This document shows positions 10,516 through 20,563 of a DNA stretch of 64,000 nucleotides, in pieces (the first letter of the stretch is position 1; every line of letters begins with the position of its first letter). Position numbers and translations under genes: made by a program. The stretch is from the NCBI GenBank assembly GCA_947478865.1, contig CANJXF010000002.1:1-64000 (forward strand), in the 5' to 3' direction. A model generated the notes under the pieces. That model did not search any database, was not told the DNA's origin, and was given only the letters and a program-made list of their open reading frames with translations. This stretch comes from Verrucomicrobiales bacterium (lineage in GTDB: Bacteria; Verrucomicrobiota; Verrucomicrobiia; Limisphaerales; CANJXF01).

Positions 10516-11739
10516 ATGAATCGCCAAACTTCAAAAGAGCTGGTTCTCAGATTCGCACCAGGCATTATCCTCATAGTTTTATATGCAACCTATGTGGCGG
10601 CTCAGGGTTTCAGCAGAGTAAATCGGTTTGTGGTGGAGGATGCCGGATACACCCACTTCATGAAGGTGGCGTCCGTTGTTATTGGGGCTGTCAGTTTAAC
10701 ACTACTGGCAGGTTGGCTGCGTGCGCTCCTTGCAAGCTACCATCGAGCAAAAGGTTCGATGACGGTCCTCGCACTGTTCGCTTACACATCACTGTGCTTC
10801 TACAACTGCAAAACGAATTCGGCCCTGACATTCGCATTGCTGGCTGACCATTTGCGTGAACTTAAATTTTTGGAATCATGGGTCATTGTAAGCGATCAAT
10901 TGAATATCGCGGATTATTTTACGTTGGCCGGAAGTTATGCAGGTCTCTGGGCGATCGAGTGGAGGACGGCAGCTTTTAGCCAGAAATTGAGCTTGAGCAA
11001 GCGCTCGATGTTGTTCGCTTTCATCGGTTGCCTCGTCTGGTTGGGACTTTTGATTTGGGGACCCATGACCTCGGAACCCTTGACCCTGCTCGGCAGAAGC
11101 GCATTGGGAGAATCCTTTAAGCTCCGCCAGCACGGCCTGACTCTTCCCATCAACAATTTACCTGAATTTCCTTATATTCAGTTGGGTGGAAGCGATAAAG
11201 GCAATACTGCAATGCAAGCCGGTCGACCACATATATTCGTATTAATGATCGAGTCGTTCAATGCTCGTTTCGTTGCCGGGCGCGCGGCGGACGGGAGTCC
11301 ATTGATGCCGTGCTTTCGAGATGCAATCCAAAAGGGAGTGTGGGTCGAGCCGTTTTACGGTAACGCCACTTATACTATCAAAGGTCAGGAAGCCGTGCTG
11401 ACCTCCCTGCCCCCAACGCTGTCGGGCAACCTTGCGAATCATTACGAGAATGTACGGATCCACGCGCTGCCAGCGATTTTAAATGAGCAGGGTTATGAAA
11501 CCATTTTTTTTCAGGCACAACAGAGCCTCGACTTCGCCCGGACTGGTCAATTCATGCGCCGCTGTGGCTTCGAAGTTGTCCAAGCGATGGACCGGGAACT
11601 TACGAAAACGATGGATCCTGTGCAATTCTGGGGCTGGGGGGGGGTGGAGTCCAGGACGACGCGTTCTTTGACCGTTTTTTCACGTGGATGTCTGATCGTA
11701 ATTCACAAAGGAAGACACGCGCCCATCCAGATGCGTTAA
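10516..11739 (+). CDS. LTA synthase/sulfatase-superfamily membrane protein, N-terminal part (frame broken at the G9 run)
   Basis: TM N-terminus, then HIFVLMIESFNARF...NATYTIKGQEAVLTSLPP; collinear with the 11688 ORF in the -1 frame. Confidence 0.75.
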   Translation: MNRQTSKELVLRFAPGIILIVLYATYVAAQGFSRVNRFVVEDAGYTHFMKVASVVIGAVSLTLLAGWLRALLASYHRAKGSMTVLALFAYTSLCFYNCKTNSALTFALLADHLRELKFLESWVIVSDQLNIADYFTLAGSYAGLWAIEWRTAAFSQKLSLSKRSMLFAFIGCLVWLGLLIWGPMTSEPLTLLGRSALGESFKLRQHGLTLPINNLPEFPYIQLGGSDKGNTAMQAGRPHIFVLMIESFNARFVAGRAADGSPLMPCFRDAIQKGVWVEPFYGNATYTIKGQEAVLTSLPPTLSGNLANHYENVRIHALPAILNEQGYETIFFQAQQSLDFARTGQFMRRCGFEVVQAMDRELTKTMDPVQFWGWGGVESRTTRSLTVFSRGCLIVIHKGRHAPIQMR

Positions 11740-12497
11740 AGCCCGTGTTCGTTTTGCTCGCCACTATTTCCAGCCATAGCCCCTATGATCAACTTCCCCG
11801 CGCCTTATGCGAAGCATTTCCAAATCCAGCATCGAAAGAAGAATGGTATGCAAACGTAATGCGTCATGTGGACCGAGGGATAGGCCGGTTCCTTTATAAT
11901 TTGTCCAATTCCGTGTACGCAACGAACGCCATTGTGGTAATCACGGGTGACCACAGCATTCCGATGAGTGAGCACGGCACCAGCAGCCTGCAATCGGGAT
12001 TTTTCGAGGAGTCATTCCGGATTCCATGCCTGGTTCTCTGGCCAGGGAAACTTGAACGAAGACGGCTGGAAAACGAACCGTTCTCGCAGGTTGACCTTGC
12101 TCCCACCTTGCTGGATCTATGTGGCGTCAGCGCACCAAATCACTTCACGGGTCGATCGATCTTTCAACGTTCAATAAATCCGCGCAATGCCGTTTTGGTT
12201 CAGCCGTACGATGGGTGTTATCTCGTGGCTCGTGAGGGATCGTGGAAATACGTTTTCCAAAACGCAACTGGACGGGAGTTCATCTTTGATCTCGCCCGCG
12301 ACCCCGACGAGCACCTGAACCGTTTTTGGGAAAGCCCGCCTGACCTCCGTAGTCGCCTGCGCCAGCAAGTAGGGCGGCTTTGGCTGCACGATAATCTGTT
12401 GAACCAGAATCGCATTTGGCCCGAAGCGCATCACCGTGCATCACCCGAGAACCCATCATCAGCACTACCGGTCAACCTTTGGAGCGTTCAAAAATGA
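11688..12497 (+). pseudogene. C-terminal part of the same LTA synthase/sulfatase-like protein in the -1 frame
   Basis: IVVITGDHSIPMSEHGT and SQVDLAPTLLDLCGV sulfatase motifs; -1 frame already open from the G-run as GVQDDAFFDRFFTWMSDRN. Confidence 0.7.
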
Positions 12498-13273
12498 AAC
12501 GACAAATTTCCAGCAAGGACACATTAACCCAGATCGCGGGCTTCACTTTGATCGAATTGCTGGTGGTCATCGCTGTCATTGGCATTCTCGCAGCATTGTT
12601 ATTACCCGTATTAGGAGCGGCCAAGGAGAAAGCGCGGCGCACCGGATGCCTTAGTAATCTTCGCCAACTCGGTCTTGGGTCTCTCGATTACGCAGAACAA
12701 TCCGGAGCTTCGGGGCTTTCTGCCGCTGAAAATGATGGCGATAACAACCTGAATTATCTCTATCCGGCACATGTGGCTGTATTAGGTGTATTTGTCTGCC
12801 CTTCAACTTCCAATCGTGTCCGTCCTGAGGAAGTTTACTATAAAGTTTTCGACGGGCTGTTGCAATTAGCAGACTTACGTGATTTCGCGCTGAATAAAAA
12901 AAGCGCAGGCACAAGTTACGAGTTATTTGGTTTCATGAACGCGACAGGGACCAACGTTACACCCGTGATGGTCGATGGAAAACTCGTCCAGGCTCGAGGC
13001 ATTAAGAAAACCGCGCGCTCCGTTCAAAACTACTTGCATCAGTCGCCTGCGTTTGGCTTGGCTGGCAATGCATTTGGGCCGTCAAGCATCTGGTTGCTCG
13101 TCGATGCAGATTCAGGTGCGGCGGGCCATAACAACTATCCAGACGCCGAAGATAATCATGGTGATCGCGGCAGCAATGTAGCTTTCTGCGATGGCCATGT
13201 GGAATGGGTATCGCGAGCAAACTACCTGAGAAGTTATGAAACCTCACAGGATGAAAATCGCACCGCCCCATGA
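12494..13273 (+). CDS. Prepilin-type N-terminal cleavage/methylation domain protein with H-X9-DG tail
   Basis: [39 protein letters not shown] overlap with the upstream ORF. Confidence 0.92.
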   Translation: MKRQISSKDTLTQIAGFTLIELLVVIAVIGILAALLLPVLGAAKEKARRTGCLSNLRQLGLGSLDYAEQSGASGLSAAENDGDNNLNYLYPAHVAVLGVFVCPSTSNRVRPEEVYYKVFDGLLQLADLRDFALNKKSAGTSYELFGFMNATGTNVTPVMVDGKLVQARGIKKTARSVQNYLHQSPAFGLAGNAFGPSSIWLLVDADSGAAGHNNYPDAEDNHGDRGSNVAFCDGHVEWVSRANYLRSYETSQDENRTAP

Positions 13274-13312
13274 ATGTGTATTCTGGGAACTAATTTCTCC
13301 TGTACGGTCAAT

Positions 13313-14128
13313 TCACAAAATATTCGCCGCCAACTCCGCCAGATCGGAGCGCTCCCCTTTTTGGAGCTCGATGTGCGCGGCGATCGGGTGCGAGCGGAAT
13401 TTGCTGATGATGTAATTGAATCCGTTCGATGACGAATCGACGTAGGGATTATCAATTTGATACGGATCGCCGGTGAAGATGATTTTCGTGCCGTGACCCA
13501 CGCGCGTGATAATCGTTTTAACTTCGAGCGGCGTGAGATTTTGGGCTTCGTCGATGACCATGAACTGATTGGCGATGCTGCGTCCGCGAATGTAACTGAG
13601 CGCTTCGACCACAATACTGCCGGTGCGCATCAAGTCGGCACTGCGCCGGTGTTCGTGGCCCATATTCAAATCGCTGAGCATTTCCAGCGCGTCATGAATC
13701 GGCTGCATCCACGGACTTAGTTTTTCTTCGAGCGTTCCGGGCAGGAACCCGAGTTCTTTGCCCATCGAAATCGTGGGACGCGCCACCACGAGCCGGCGGA
13801 ATTCGCGGTCGAGCACCGTGCGTTTCAAACCGGCCGCCATCGCCATCAACGTCTTTCCAGTTCCGGCTTTGCCCATCAGCGTCACCAGCTTCACCTTGTC
13901 ATCGAGCAAGGCATCGAAGGCGAAATGTTGTTCTTTGTTGCGCGGCTTGATTCCCCAGACACCTTCCCGGCAATCCAGAATCGGGATCAGCTTCGTGCCG
14001 GAGGGATCGACTTTGGCCAGCGCCGTGCGCTTTGGATTCGCATCTTCGGTCAGCGTGCAAAATTCGTTGGGAAAATATTTAGCGTTCGTGGGCAACACCA
14101 ATTCACCGTCGGTGCGAAACTTCGCCAT
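13313..14128 (-). CDS. PhoH-family ATPase (C-terminal half of a PhoH2-type PIN-ATPase)
   Basis: Walker A GKAGTGKT, VIDEAQNLTPLEVKTIITRVG, FTGDPYQIDNPYVD. Confidence 0.92.
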   Translation of the reverse strand: MAKFRTDGELVLPTNAKYFPNEFCTLTEDANPKRTALAKVDPSGTKLIPILDCREGVWGIKPRNKEQHFAFDALLDDKVKLVTLMGKAGTGKTLMAMAAGLKRTVLDREFRRLVVARPTISMGKELGFLPGTLEEKLSPWMQPIHDALEMLSDLNMGHEHRRSADLMRTGSIVVEALSYIRGRSIANQFMVIDEAQNLTPLEVKTIITRVGHGTKIIFTGDPYQIDNPYVDSSSNGFNYIISKFRSHPIAAHIELQKGERSDLAELAANIL

Positions 14129-14146
14129 CTTTTCGGCGGTGATCGT

Positions 14147-14674
14147 TTACTCGATCATCCCGGTGTAAAGATCGGTCAGATAAACACGGTCGGTTTCGTA
14201 GTCTTCGGCCTCCAGTCCAAGCGCATCCGCTTTGATGCGGAGATTAATGTCCTTGGAAACGAGGATCGTTTTCGTCTGCGGACTGCTTTTCTGCACTTCC
14301 AACGCCAGGGTGACGATGCGGTTGTCCACCGTTGAATTTCCGAAAACGGCGTGGCCGTTCCCATTGGCTTCCCGAAAAATCACGCGCAATTTTCCGCCGT
14401 TCGGAAGCTTCACCCCTTGGTTCAAATGGCCTTCCTTGCGCAGCGTATCGAGCGTGCGGGAAAAGGTTCGCGCATTCTGACCGAGCTCAGACGATTCCCG
14501 CTTGAAGCGATCGATTTCCTCGATCACCTCGATGGGAATGAGAACACAATTGGTTTTGAAGTTAAGCAGCGAATTGGGGTCGTGCAGGATGACGTTGGTA
14601 TCAAGGACGTAGTTTTTCACGAGTAAGTTTTGAACCTGGCAATTTAATGTTAGACATGCGCCCGAACCAATCAT
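14147..14674 (-). CDS. PIN-domain protein (N-terminal half of a PhoH2-type protein); start may be GTG at 14620
   Basis: NYVLDTNVILHDPNSLLNF...VSKDINLRIKADALGL; same frame as the downstream PhoH ORF, separated by one TAA. Confidence 0.88.
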   Translation of the reverse strand: MIGSGACLTLNCQVQNLLVKNYVLDTNVILHDPNSLLNFKTNCVLIPIEVIEEIDRFKRESSELGQNARTFSRTLDTLRKEGHLNQGVKLPNGGKLRVIFREANGNGHAVFGNSTVDNRIVTLALEVQKSSPQTKTILVSKDINLRIKADALGLEAEDYETDRVYLTDLYTGMIE

Positions 14675-15290
14675 TCAAGCAGGAATGAGCGGCGGGCAGT
14701 TTGTAATGGCCGGAGTAGAGAAAATTGGAAAGCATTCCGAACAAATCGAAATCAACGAAGCGCGCCTGTTGATCGAGCAGAAAAGGTTTGTGCGAAAGCA
14801 TTTGCTCAAACGGGTCCAGTTTGTCGGCCAATTCCTGGAGCAATTTTTTCTGATCGGCACGCCATTGATCGATGCAGCCGCGTCCGAACTTTCGTTCCTT
14901 GTGTCGCAGGAAAGGAAGTTGATCGGCTTTGGCGACCATCTCTTTCCAGGAAATATCATTAAGCTTGAAGCACGGGACCTCAATCTCATTCTCGATGTGT
15001 TGCCAAAGTATATTTTGCAATCCGCGAAACTCTTCTGGAAAAAGGGCGAGCTGAAATTTCTCGTTCAAGTATTTGGCAATAACCTGGGAGTTTTCACCCG
15101 TTTCAAAAATGAGGTTCTTGCCGTCACGCACCACCGGCACATGGTAATAGCGTTCGCGGGTCAGACGCCAGACGAGCGATCGTTCGGCGCTGGGGATGTT
15201 GGTGATCTTATGGGGTATTCGGCCGTATTCGAGAATTCGGCGCTGCACGATGCAAAACGGGCTCCAGGGAAATTGAATCAGTTCAATCAT
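14601..15290 (-). CDS. Glutathione S-transferase family protein
   Basis: MIELIQFPWSPFCIVQRRILEYGRIPHKI; thioredoxin-fold N-terminus. Confidence 0.75.
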   Translation of the reverse strand: MIELIQFPWSPFCIVQRRILEYGRIPHKITNIPSAERSLVWRLTRERYYHVPVVRDGKNLIFETGENSQVIAKYLNEKFQLALFPEEFRGLQNILWQHIENEIEVPCFKLNDISWKEMVAKADQLPFLRHKERKFGRGCIDQWRADQKKLLQELADKLDPFEQMLSHKPFLLDQQARFVDFDLFGMLSNFLYSGHYKLPAAHSCLNDWFGRMSNIKLPGSKLTREKLRP

Positions 15291-15521
15291 CTCGCTGCGT
15301 GGAAAGTAAACAGGCCATCCCGCTCTTTTCAATGCCCAATCGCAGCGAGATTTTGATTCACAGTAATTTCCCTTTCATAACGATGAGGAGATTGAATTGC
15401 GGCACCGCCCTCCTTCGATGGGCCATCTTGGAGTCAAAAAATCAGCCGCGTCCGATTGAAACCTATCGGGAGTGTGGTTATTTTATTTTGTTATTCGGGC
15501 TTCAAGTCTAAAAGAGTGGTT

Positions 15522-16340
15522 ATGAAACTAGTTTATCTTCGTCTGGCTCCATTGGTTTTCGCCGCGGCAATGCTCGCCGGCTGCTCGACTGTGCCCGTGA
15601 CGGGGCGGTCGCAATTCAATTTTATTTCCCAGGACCAGGAGTTGCAGCTCGGGCTGACCAGCTTCAACGAATTGAAAAAAGAAGTGCCGGTCAGCAAGGA
15701 TCCCGCCGTCAATGCCTTGTTGCAAAAGGTCGGTAAAAAAATCGCCGCCGTCGCCAGCCCCGACATGCCGAATGCGCAATGGGAGTTCGTCGTCTTTGAA
15801 AGCAAGGAGGCCAATGCGTTTTGCCTGCCCGGCGGAAAGGTCGGCGTTTACACCGGAATTCTCCCGATCACGAAGGATGAAGCCGGATTGGCTACCGTCA
15901 TCGGACACGAAGTCGCACATGCAGTCGCGCGTCACGGGGGAGAACGGATGACGCAGGCGATGGCGTTGCAGGCCGGAGGGCAAATCGCCGGAGCGCTGAC
16001 CTCGAGCGCCGCGCCCATCACGCAACAAGCAGTCAGTTTGGTTTACGGGCTGGGATCGCAACTGGGCTACGTTCTGCCACACAGTCGAAAGCAGGAATCC
16101 GAAGCCGACCGCATCGGTTTAACTTATATGGCGCGGGCCGGATACGACCCAAACGCGGCGATCAGTTTCTGGGAACGATTCTCCGCGCAATCGGGAAACG
16201 CGGGCGGACCGTGGTTTTTGCGCACGCATCCGGTGGACGCAGTGCGGATCGCTGATTTGAAGAAATGGCTTCCCGAAGCAATGCAGGAGTATCACGGCAA
16301 GGGAACAGGCGCCCGCAGTTCGGATATTATTGGGCGCTAA
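15522..16340 (+). CDS. M48 family metalloprotease (lipoprotein)
   Basis: Lipobox LAGCSTVPVTGRSQ; VIGHEVAHAVARHGGERM; ESEADRIGLTYMARAGYDP. Confidence 0.95.
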   Translation: MKLVYLRLAPLVFAAAMLAGCSTVPVTGRSQFNFISQDQELQLGLTSFNELKKEVPVSKDPAVNALLQKVGKKIAAVASPDMPNAQWEFVVFESKEANAFCLPGGKVGVYTGILPITKDEAGLATVIGHEVAHAVARHGGERMTQAMALQAGGQIAGALTSSAAPITQQAVSLVYGLGSQLGYVLPHSRKQESEADRIGLTYMARAGYDPNAAISFWERFSAQSGNAGGPWFLRTHPVDAVRIADLKKWLPEAMQEYHGKGTGARSSDIIGR

Positions 16341-16406
16341 GAATCAATCTTCCTCTGTAAAAATTCGTGTGCATTCGTTTCCATTCATGGATAAACAGAA
16401 TGCGAC

Positions 16407-17150
16407 ATGAGCCAACTTGCTAATCAAATCGCAGTCGTCACCGGAGCGGGCCGAGGAATCGGCCGAGCCATTGCTTTAAAATTCGCCGCAGAAGGAGCGG
16501 ACGTCGCTTGCGTTTCCCGCACGGCGGAGAATTCCGAGAAAGTGGCCAATGAAATTCGCGCGCTCGGCCGCAAAGCCTGGGCCTACGCGGTGGATGTGTC
16601 GGACGCAGCCGCTGTAGCCGCCACGGGAGAAAAAATCCTGGCCGACGCCGGCAAGATCGATGTGCTGGTGAACAACGCCGGCGTGACCCGCGACGGATTG
16701 CTGATGCGCATGGCGGAAGCGGATTGGGACACGGTGCTCGACACGAATTTAAAAGGGGCATTCTCCTTTACCAAAGCGTTCGCACGCAGTTTCATCAAAC
16801 AACGCTCCGGACGAATCATCAACGTAGCCTCGGTCATCGGTTTGATCGGCAACGCAGGGCAATGCAACTACGCGGCCAGCAAAGCGGGGTTGATCGGCTT
16901 CACGAAGTCCGTGGCGCGGGAGCTGGCTTCGCGCGGCATCACGGCGAACGCGTTGGCGCCCGGCTTCATCGAGACCGACATGACCGCCATCCTGAACGAA
17001 GAGATGAGAACCGAGCTTTTGAAAAAGATTCCGCTGAACTCGTTCGGGCAGGGGGATGACATCGCAAACGCCGCATTGTTTCTGGCCAGCCCGGCGGCGC
17101 GTTACATCACCGGGCAGGTGCTGGCCGTCGATGGCGGGATGGTCATGTAA
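16407..17150 (+). CDS. fabG: 3-oxoacyl-ACP reductase
   Basis: TGAGRGIGRAIA, NNAG, YAASKAGLIGFTKS, ITGQVLAVDGGMVM. Confidence 0.96.
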   Translation: MSQLANQIAVVTGAGRGIGRAIALKFAAEGADVACVSRTAENSEKVANEIRALGRKAWAYAVDVSDAAAVAATGEKILADAGKIDVLVNNAGVTRDGLLMRMAEADWDTVLDTNLKGAFSFTKAFARSFIKQRSGRIINVASVIGLIGNAGQCNYAASKAGLIGFTKSVARELASRGITANALAPGFIETDMTAILNEEMRTELLKKIPLNSFGQGDDIANAALFLASPAARYITGQVLAVDGGMVM

Positions 17151-17313
17151 ATACATCTGGACGTGCTTCGCCGCAGCCGATAGACATACCACTGCTTGAA
17201 ATTGCAACTTTGGAATCGCAAGATTTAACCAGGATTTGCTAGCGAATTTCGAGACTTGACGCCTCCAGCTACGTGGGGCATAGACACAATCAAATTAACG
17301 GAGAAAAAAACCA

Positions 17314-17559
17314 ATGGCCGAAAAAACAATTGAAGAAAGAGTCAAAGACATCATCGTCGAACAGTTAGGCGTCAACGCTGACCAGGTCACACCCGACGCA
17401 AAATTCATCGAAGATTTGGGCGCTGACTCGCTCGATACGGTTGAACTAGTCATGGCGCTGGAAGAAGAGTTTGGAAACGAGATTCCTGACGAACAGGCGG
17501 AAAAACTTCAGAGCGTTGGCGACGTCATCAAATACGTCGAAGACACTCAAAAGAAATAA
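17314..17559 (+). CDS. acpP: Acyl carrier protein
   Basis: 81 aa; [21 protein letters not shown]. Confidence 0.97.
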   Translation: MAEKTIEERVKDIIVEQLGVNADQVTPDAKFIEDLGADSLDTVELVMALEEEFGNEIPDEQAEKLQSVGDVIKYVEDTQKK

Positions 17560-17574
17560 TTTACCTTCAACTTC

Positions 17575-17609
17575 GGGGCAGCCTGGCTTCAACCAAGCTG
17601 CCCCTTTTT
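17575..17609 (+). terminator. Intrinsic terminator between acpP and fabF
   Basis: ggggcagcctgg-cttcaa-ccaagctgcccc (11/12 paired) followed by ttttt. Confidence 0.8.
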
Positions 17610-17613
17610 AATT

Positions 17614-18873
17614 ATGGCGAGCAACTGGACAGAAAAACGAGTCGTTGTGACGGGCCTCGGCATGGTTTCCCCAATTGGAAACAGCCTCCAAACCTCCTGG
17701 GAAAACCTTTTGGCCGGCAAATGCGGCATCGACAAGATCACGCATTTTGACGCCGCAGCGTTTGACTGCCGGATCGCCGCGGAAGTTAAGAACTTCGACC
17801 CCATCGCCGCGTTCCCCTCGCCCAAGGAAATTCGACGCACGGATCGCTACGCCCAGTTTGGAATTTACGCCGGGCACCAGGCCCTGCTGGACTCCGGGCT
17901 TGATCTGGAAAAATCCAACCGCGACGAGATCGGCGTGTTCATTGGATCCGGCATTGGCGGCCTTTATACGACGGAAGAGCAGCACAAAGTATTTCTAGCC
18001 AAAGGTCCCGGGCGGCTCTCGCCGTTCATGATCCCGATGTTGATCCTGAACATGGCTTCCGGACTTTTCTCGATGTATTACAAACTGCGCGGCCCGAACG
18101 TCGCCACCTGCTCCGCTTGCGCCACCTCGACGCACGCCTTGGGCGAAGCCTGGCGCACCTTGAAAATGGGCGATGCAAAAGTCATGTTCGCCGGCGGCAC
18201 CGAAGCGACGATTGTCCCGCTCGGGATTGGCGGGTTTTGCGCCATGCGCGCCATGAGCACGCGTAACGATGAGCCAGAAAAATCCTCGCGCCCCTTCGAT
18301 GTTGGTCGCGATGGTTTTGTGATGGGAGAAGGTTCCGGCGTCCTCGTCTTGGAAGAGCTTGAACATGCGAAGGCGCGCGGTGCGAAAATTTATTGCGAAA
18401 TCGTCGGCTATGGAAACACCGCAGACGCCAACCACATGACGGCGCCTTCACCCGAAGGCGAAGGCGCGGCGCGCTGCATGAAGATGGCATTGCGGCATTC
18501 CGGACTAAATCCTTCGGACATTTCCTACATCAACGCCCACGGCACTTCCACGCCGCAAGGAGACATTTGCGAAACGCAGGCGATCAAATCCGTTTTCGGC
18601 GACCACGCGAAAAAACTGGCCGTCAGTTCCACCAAAGGCGCGACCGGCCACATGCTGGGTGCGGCGGGCGCGGTGGAAATGGCGTTCTGCGCCAAAGCCA
18701 TCGAGACCGGCATCGTCCCGCCGACCATCAATCTGGATAATCCCGATCCTCAGTGCGATTTGGATTATGTTCCGCACACCGCTCGCGAGATGCGAGTGAG
18801 CGCGATCATCAACAATTCGTTTGGCTTTGGCGGACACAATGCGTCCATCATCGCCAAGAAATTTGTCGATTAA
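17614..18873 (+). CDS. fabF: 3-oxoacyl-ACP synthase II
   Basis: RVVVTGLGMVSPIGN; TCSACATSTHALGEA; NAHGTSTPQGD; NNSFGFGGHNAS. Confidence 0.97.
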   Translation: MASNWTEKRVVVTGLGMVSPIGNSLQTSWENLLAGKCGIDKITHFDAAAFDCRIAAEVKNFDPIAAFPSPKEIRRTDRYAQFGIYAGHQALLDSGLDLEKSNRDEIGVFIGSGIGGLYTTEEQHKVFLAKGPGRLSPFMIPMLILNMASGLFSMYYKLRGPNVATCSACATSTHALGEAWRTLKMGDAKVMFAGGTEATIVPLGIGGFCAMRAMSTRNDEPEKSSRPFDVGRDGFVMGEGSGVLVLEELEHAKARGAKIYCEIVGYGNTADANHMTAPSPEGEGAARCMKMALRHSGLNPSDISYINAHGTSTPQGDICETQAIKSVFGDHAKKLAVSSTKGATGHMLGAAGAVEMAFCAKAIETGIVPPTINLDNPDPQCDLDYVPHTAREMRVSAIINNSFGFGGHNASIIAKKFVD

Positions 18874-18885
18874 TTCCATCGCTTT

Positions 18886-19239
18886 ATGGCGAGTTCGAAA
18901 GTCATTTATCTTGGAATCAAAGGATCCGTCATCGCGCTGGATTCCTCGTCCGGCGCGCAAATCTGGGCGACTCACCTCGAAGGAATTGATTTTGTAAACG
19001 TCGTTTTGGACGGAGATAATCTTTACGCCACCACGCACGGAGAAATCTTCTGCCTTGATCCCCTTGACGGTTCCAGCCGTTGGTCCAACGGCTTGAAAGG
19101 ATTTGGATATGGCTTATGCACCATTGCCACCGAAACAATTTCTCCCGGAAATTTGATCAACATTATTGCGGAGGCTAAACGTCAATGCGATGCGGCAGCG
19201 GCCGCAGCAGCAAATTCCACTTCTGTTGCCTCAACGTGA
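18886..19239 (+). CDS. Short PQQ-like/beta-propeller repeat protein
   Basis: VIALDSSSGAQIWATHLEG, FCLDPLDGSSRWSNGLKG. Confidence 0.65.
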   Translation: MASSKVIYLGIKGSVIALDSSSGAQIWATHLEGIDFVNVVLDGDNLYATTHGEIFCLDPLDGSSRWSNGLKGFGYGLCTIATETISPGNLINIIAEAKRQCDAAAAAAANSTSVAST

Positions 19240-19255
19240 GCGAAAAAGGCTGAGT

Positions 19256-20563
19256 TTGAATTTCCTTCCCCTCATCGAAAGCAAACGCAATGGAGAAGCC
19301 CTAAGAACGGCGCAAATCCAAGCGGTTATTTCCGAATACGTTGCCGGAAAAATCCCCGATTACCAAATGGCCGCGATGCTCATGGCCATTTACTTTCGCG
19401 GATTAAACGCGGAAGAAACTCGCGCGCTAACTTTCGCGATGCGCGACTCGGGCGACATCTTGAAGTTTCCAAACGATTCACGTCCCCTGGTGGATAAACA
19501 TTCCACCGGCGGCGTCGGCGATAAGGTTTCATTACCGCTCGCTCCCCTGCTCGCTTGTCTCGGATTTCGCGTCCCGATGATTTCCGGTCGCGGACTCGGC
19601 ATCACTGGCGGCACGCTGGACAAATTGGAATCAATTCCCGGTTTTCGCACTGCTCTCTCATTTGAAGAAATCATTAGCCAAGTGCAATCGGTTGGCTGCG
19701 TGATTTGCGGGCAGACCGAGAAAATGGTTCCTGCCGATAAGAAAATTTATGCGTTGCGCGATGTGACGGGAACCGTCCCCTCCATCCCGCTCATCACCGC
19801 ATCGATTCTCTCCAAGAAACTCGCCGAGAGCCTGAACGCCCTCGTGCTCGACGTGAAATACGGCTGCGCCGCGTTCATGCAAACACCAGAAGCGGCCCGT
19901 GAGTTGGCCCAGTCAATGGTTTCGATTGGCCAGGAATGTGGAGTGAATACACAGGCTGTTTTGACCGATATGAACACGCCGCTCGGGCGCGCTGCGGGAA
20001 ATTGGCTCGAAGTGAAAGAATCGATTCAATGCCTCGAAAACAAGGCGCCTGAGGATTTGACGCAACTGGTCGTTGAGTTCGCCGCGTGCCTGCTCGTCCA
20101 AACCGAACTCAGCGGGGACTTGAACGCGGCTCGTGACGTTGCCAGGAAATCTTTGCTCTCCGGTGCGCCGCGACACAAGTGGGATGAAATGCTTCTCTCC
20201 CAAGGCGCTGATCTCGCCGCTTTTAAGCTTAAGTTAGCGAGCGACGAGCACGCATCAAACCTCGTTTCCCTGAAAGCTGATCGGTCTGGCTTTATTTCAA
20301 AATGCGACGCGCGAATAATTGGTGAAGTCGTCCGCGATCTGGGCGGGGGCAGGCTGAGCAAGGAAAGCGTCATTGACCCGGACGTCGGCATCGATCAAAT
20401 CGCGAAGCCGGGCGAAAAAATTCAAGCCGGCCACACCTTGGCGCGCATTCACGCCGCCAACCGTGTTTCTGCTGAAACGGCCCGCAAACAGTTAGGCGGC
20501 GCCTTCGCTATTTCTGACCAGCCGCCCAGCTTGTCGAATTATTCCGCTTTACGAAGCGTGTAG
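19256..20563 (+). CDS. deoA: Thymidine/pyrimidine-nucleoside phosphorylase (likely TTG start)
   Basis: VDKHSTGGVGDKVSLPLAPLLACLGFRVPMISGRGLGITGGTLDKLESIPGF. Confidence 0.93.
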   Translation: MNFLPLIESKRNGEALRTAQIQAVISEYVAGKIPDYQMAAMLMAIYFRGLNAEETRALTFAMRDSGDILKFPNDSRPLVDKHSTGGVGDKVSLPLAPLLACLGFRVPMISGRGLGITGGTLDKLESIPGFRTALSFEEIISQVQSVGCVICGQTEKMVPADKKIYALRDVTGTVPSIPLITASILSKKLAESLNALVLDVKYGCAAFMQTPEAARELAQSMVSIGQECGVNTQAVLTDMNTPLGRAAGNWLEVKESIQCLENKAPEDLTQLVVEFAACLLVQTELSGDLNAARDVARKSLLSGAPRHKWDEMLLSQGADLAAFKLKLASDEHASNLVSLKADRSGFISKCDARIIGEVVRDLGGGRLSKESVIDPDVGIDQIAKPGEKIQAGHTLARIHAANRVSAETARKQLGGAFAISDQPPSLSNYSALRSV

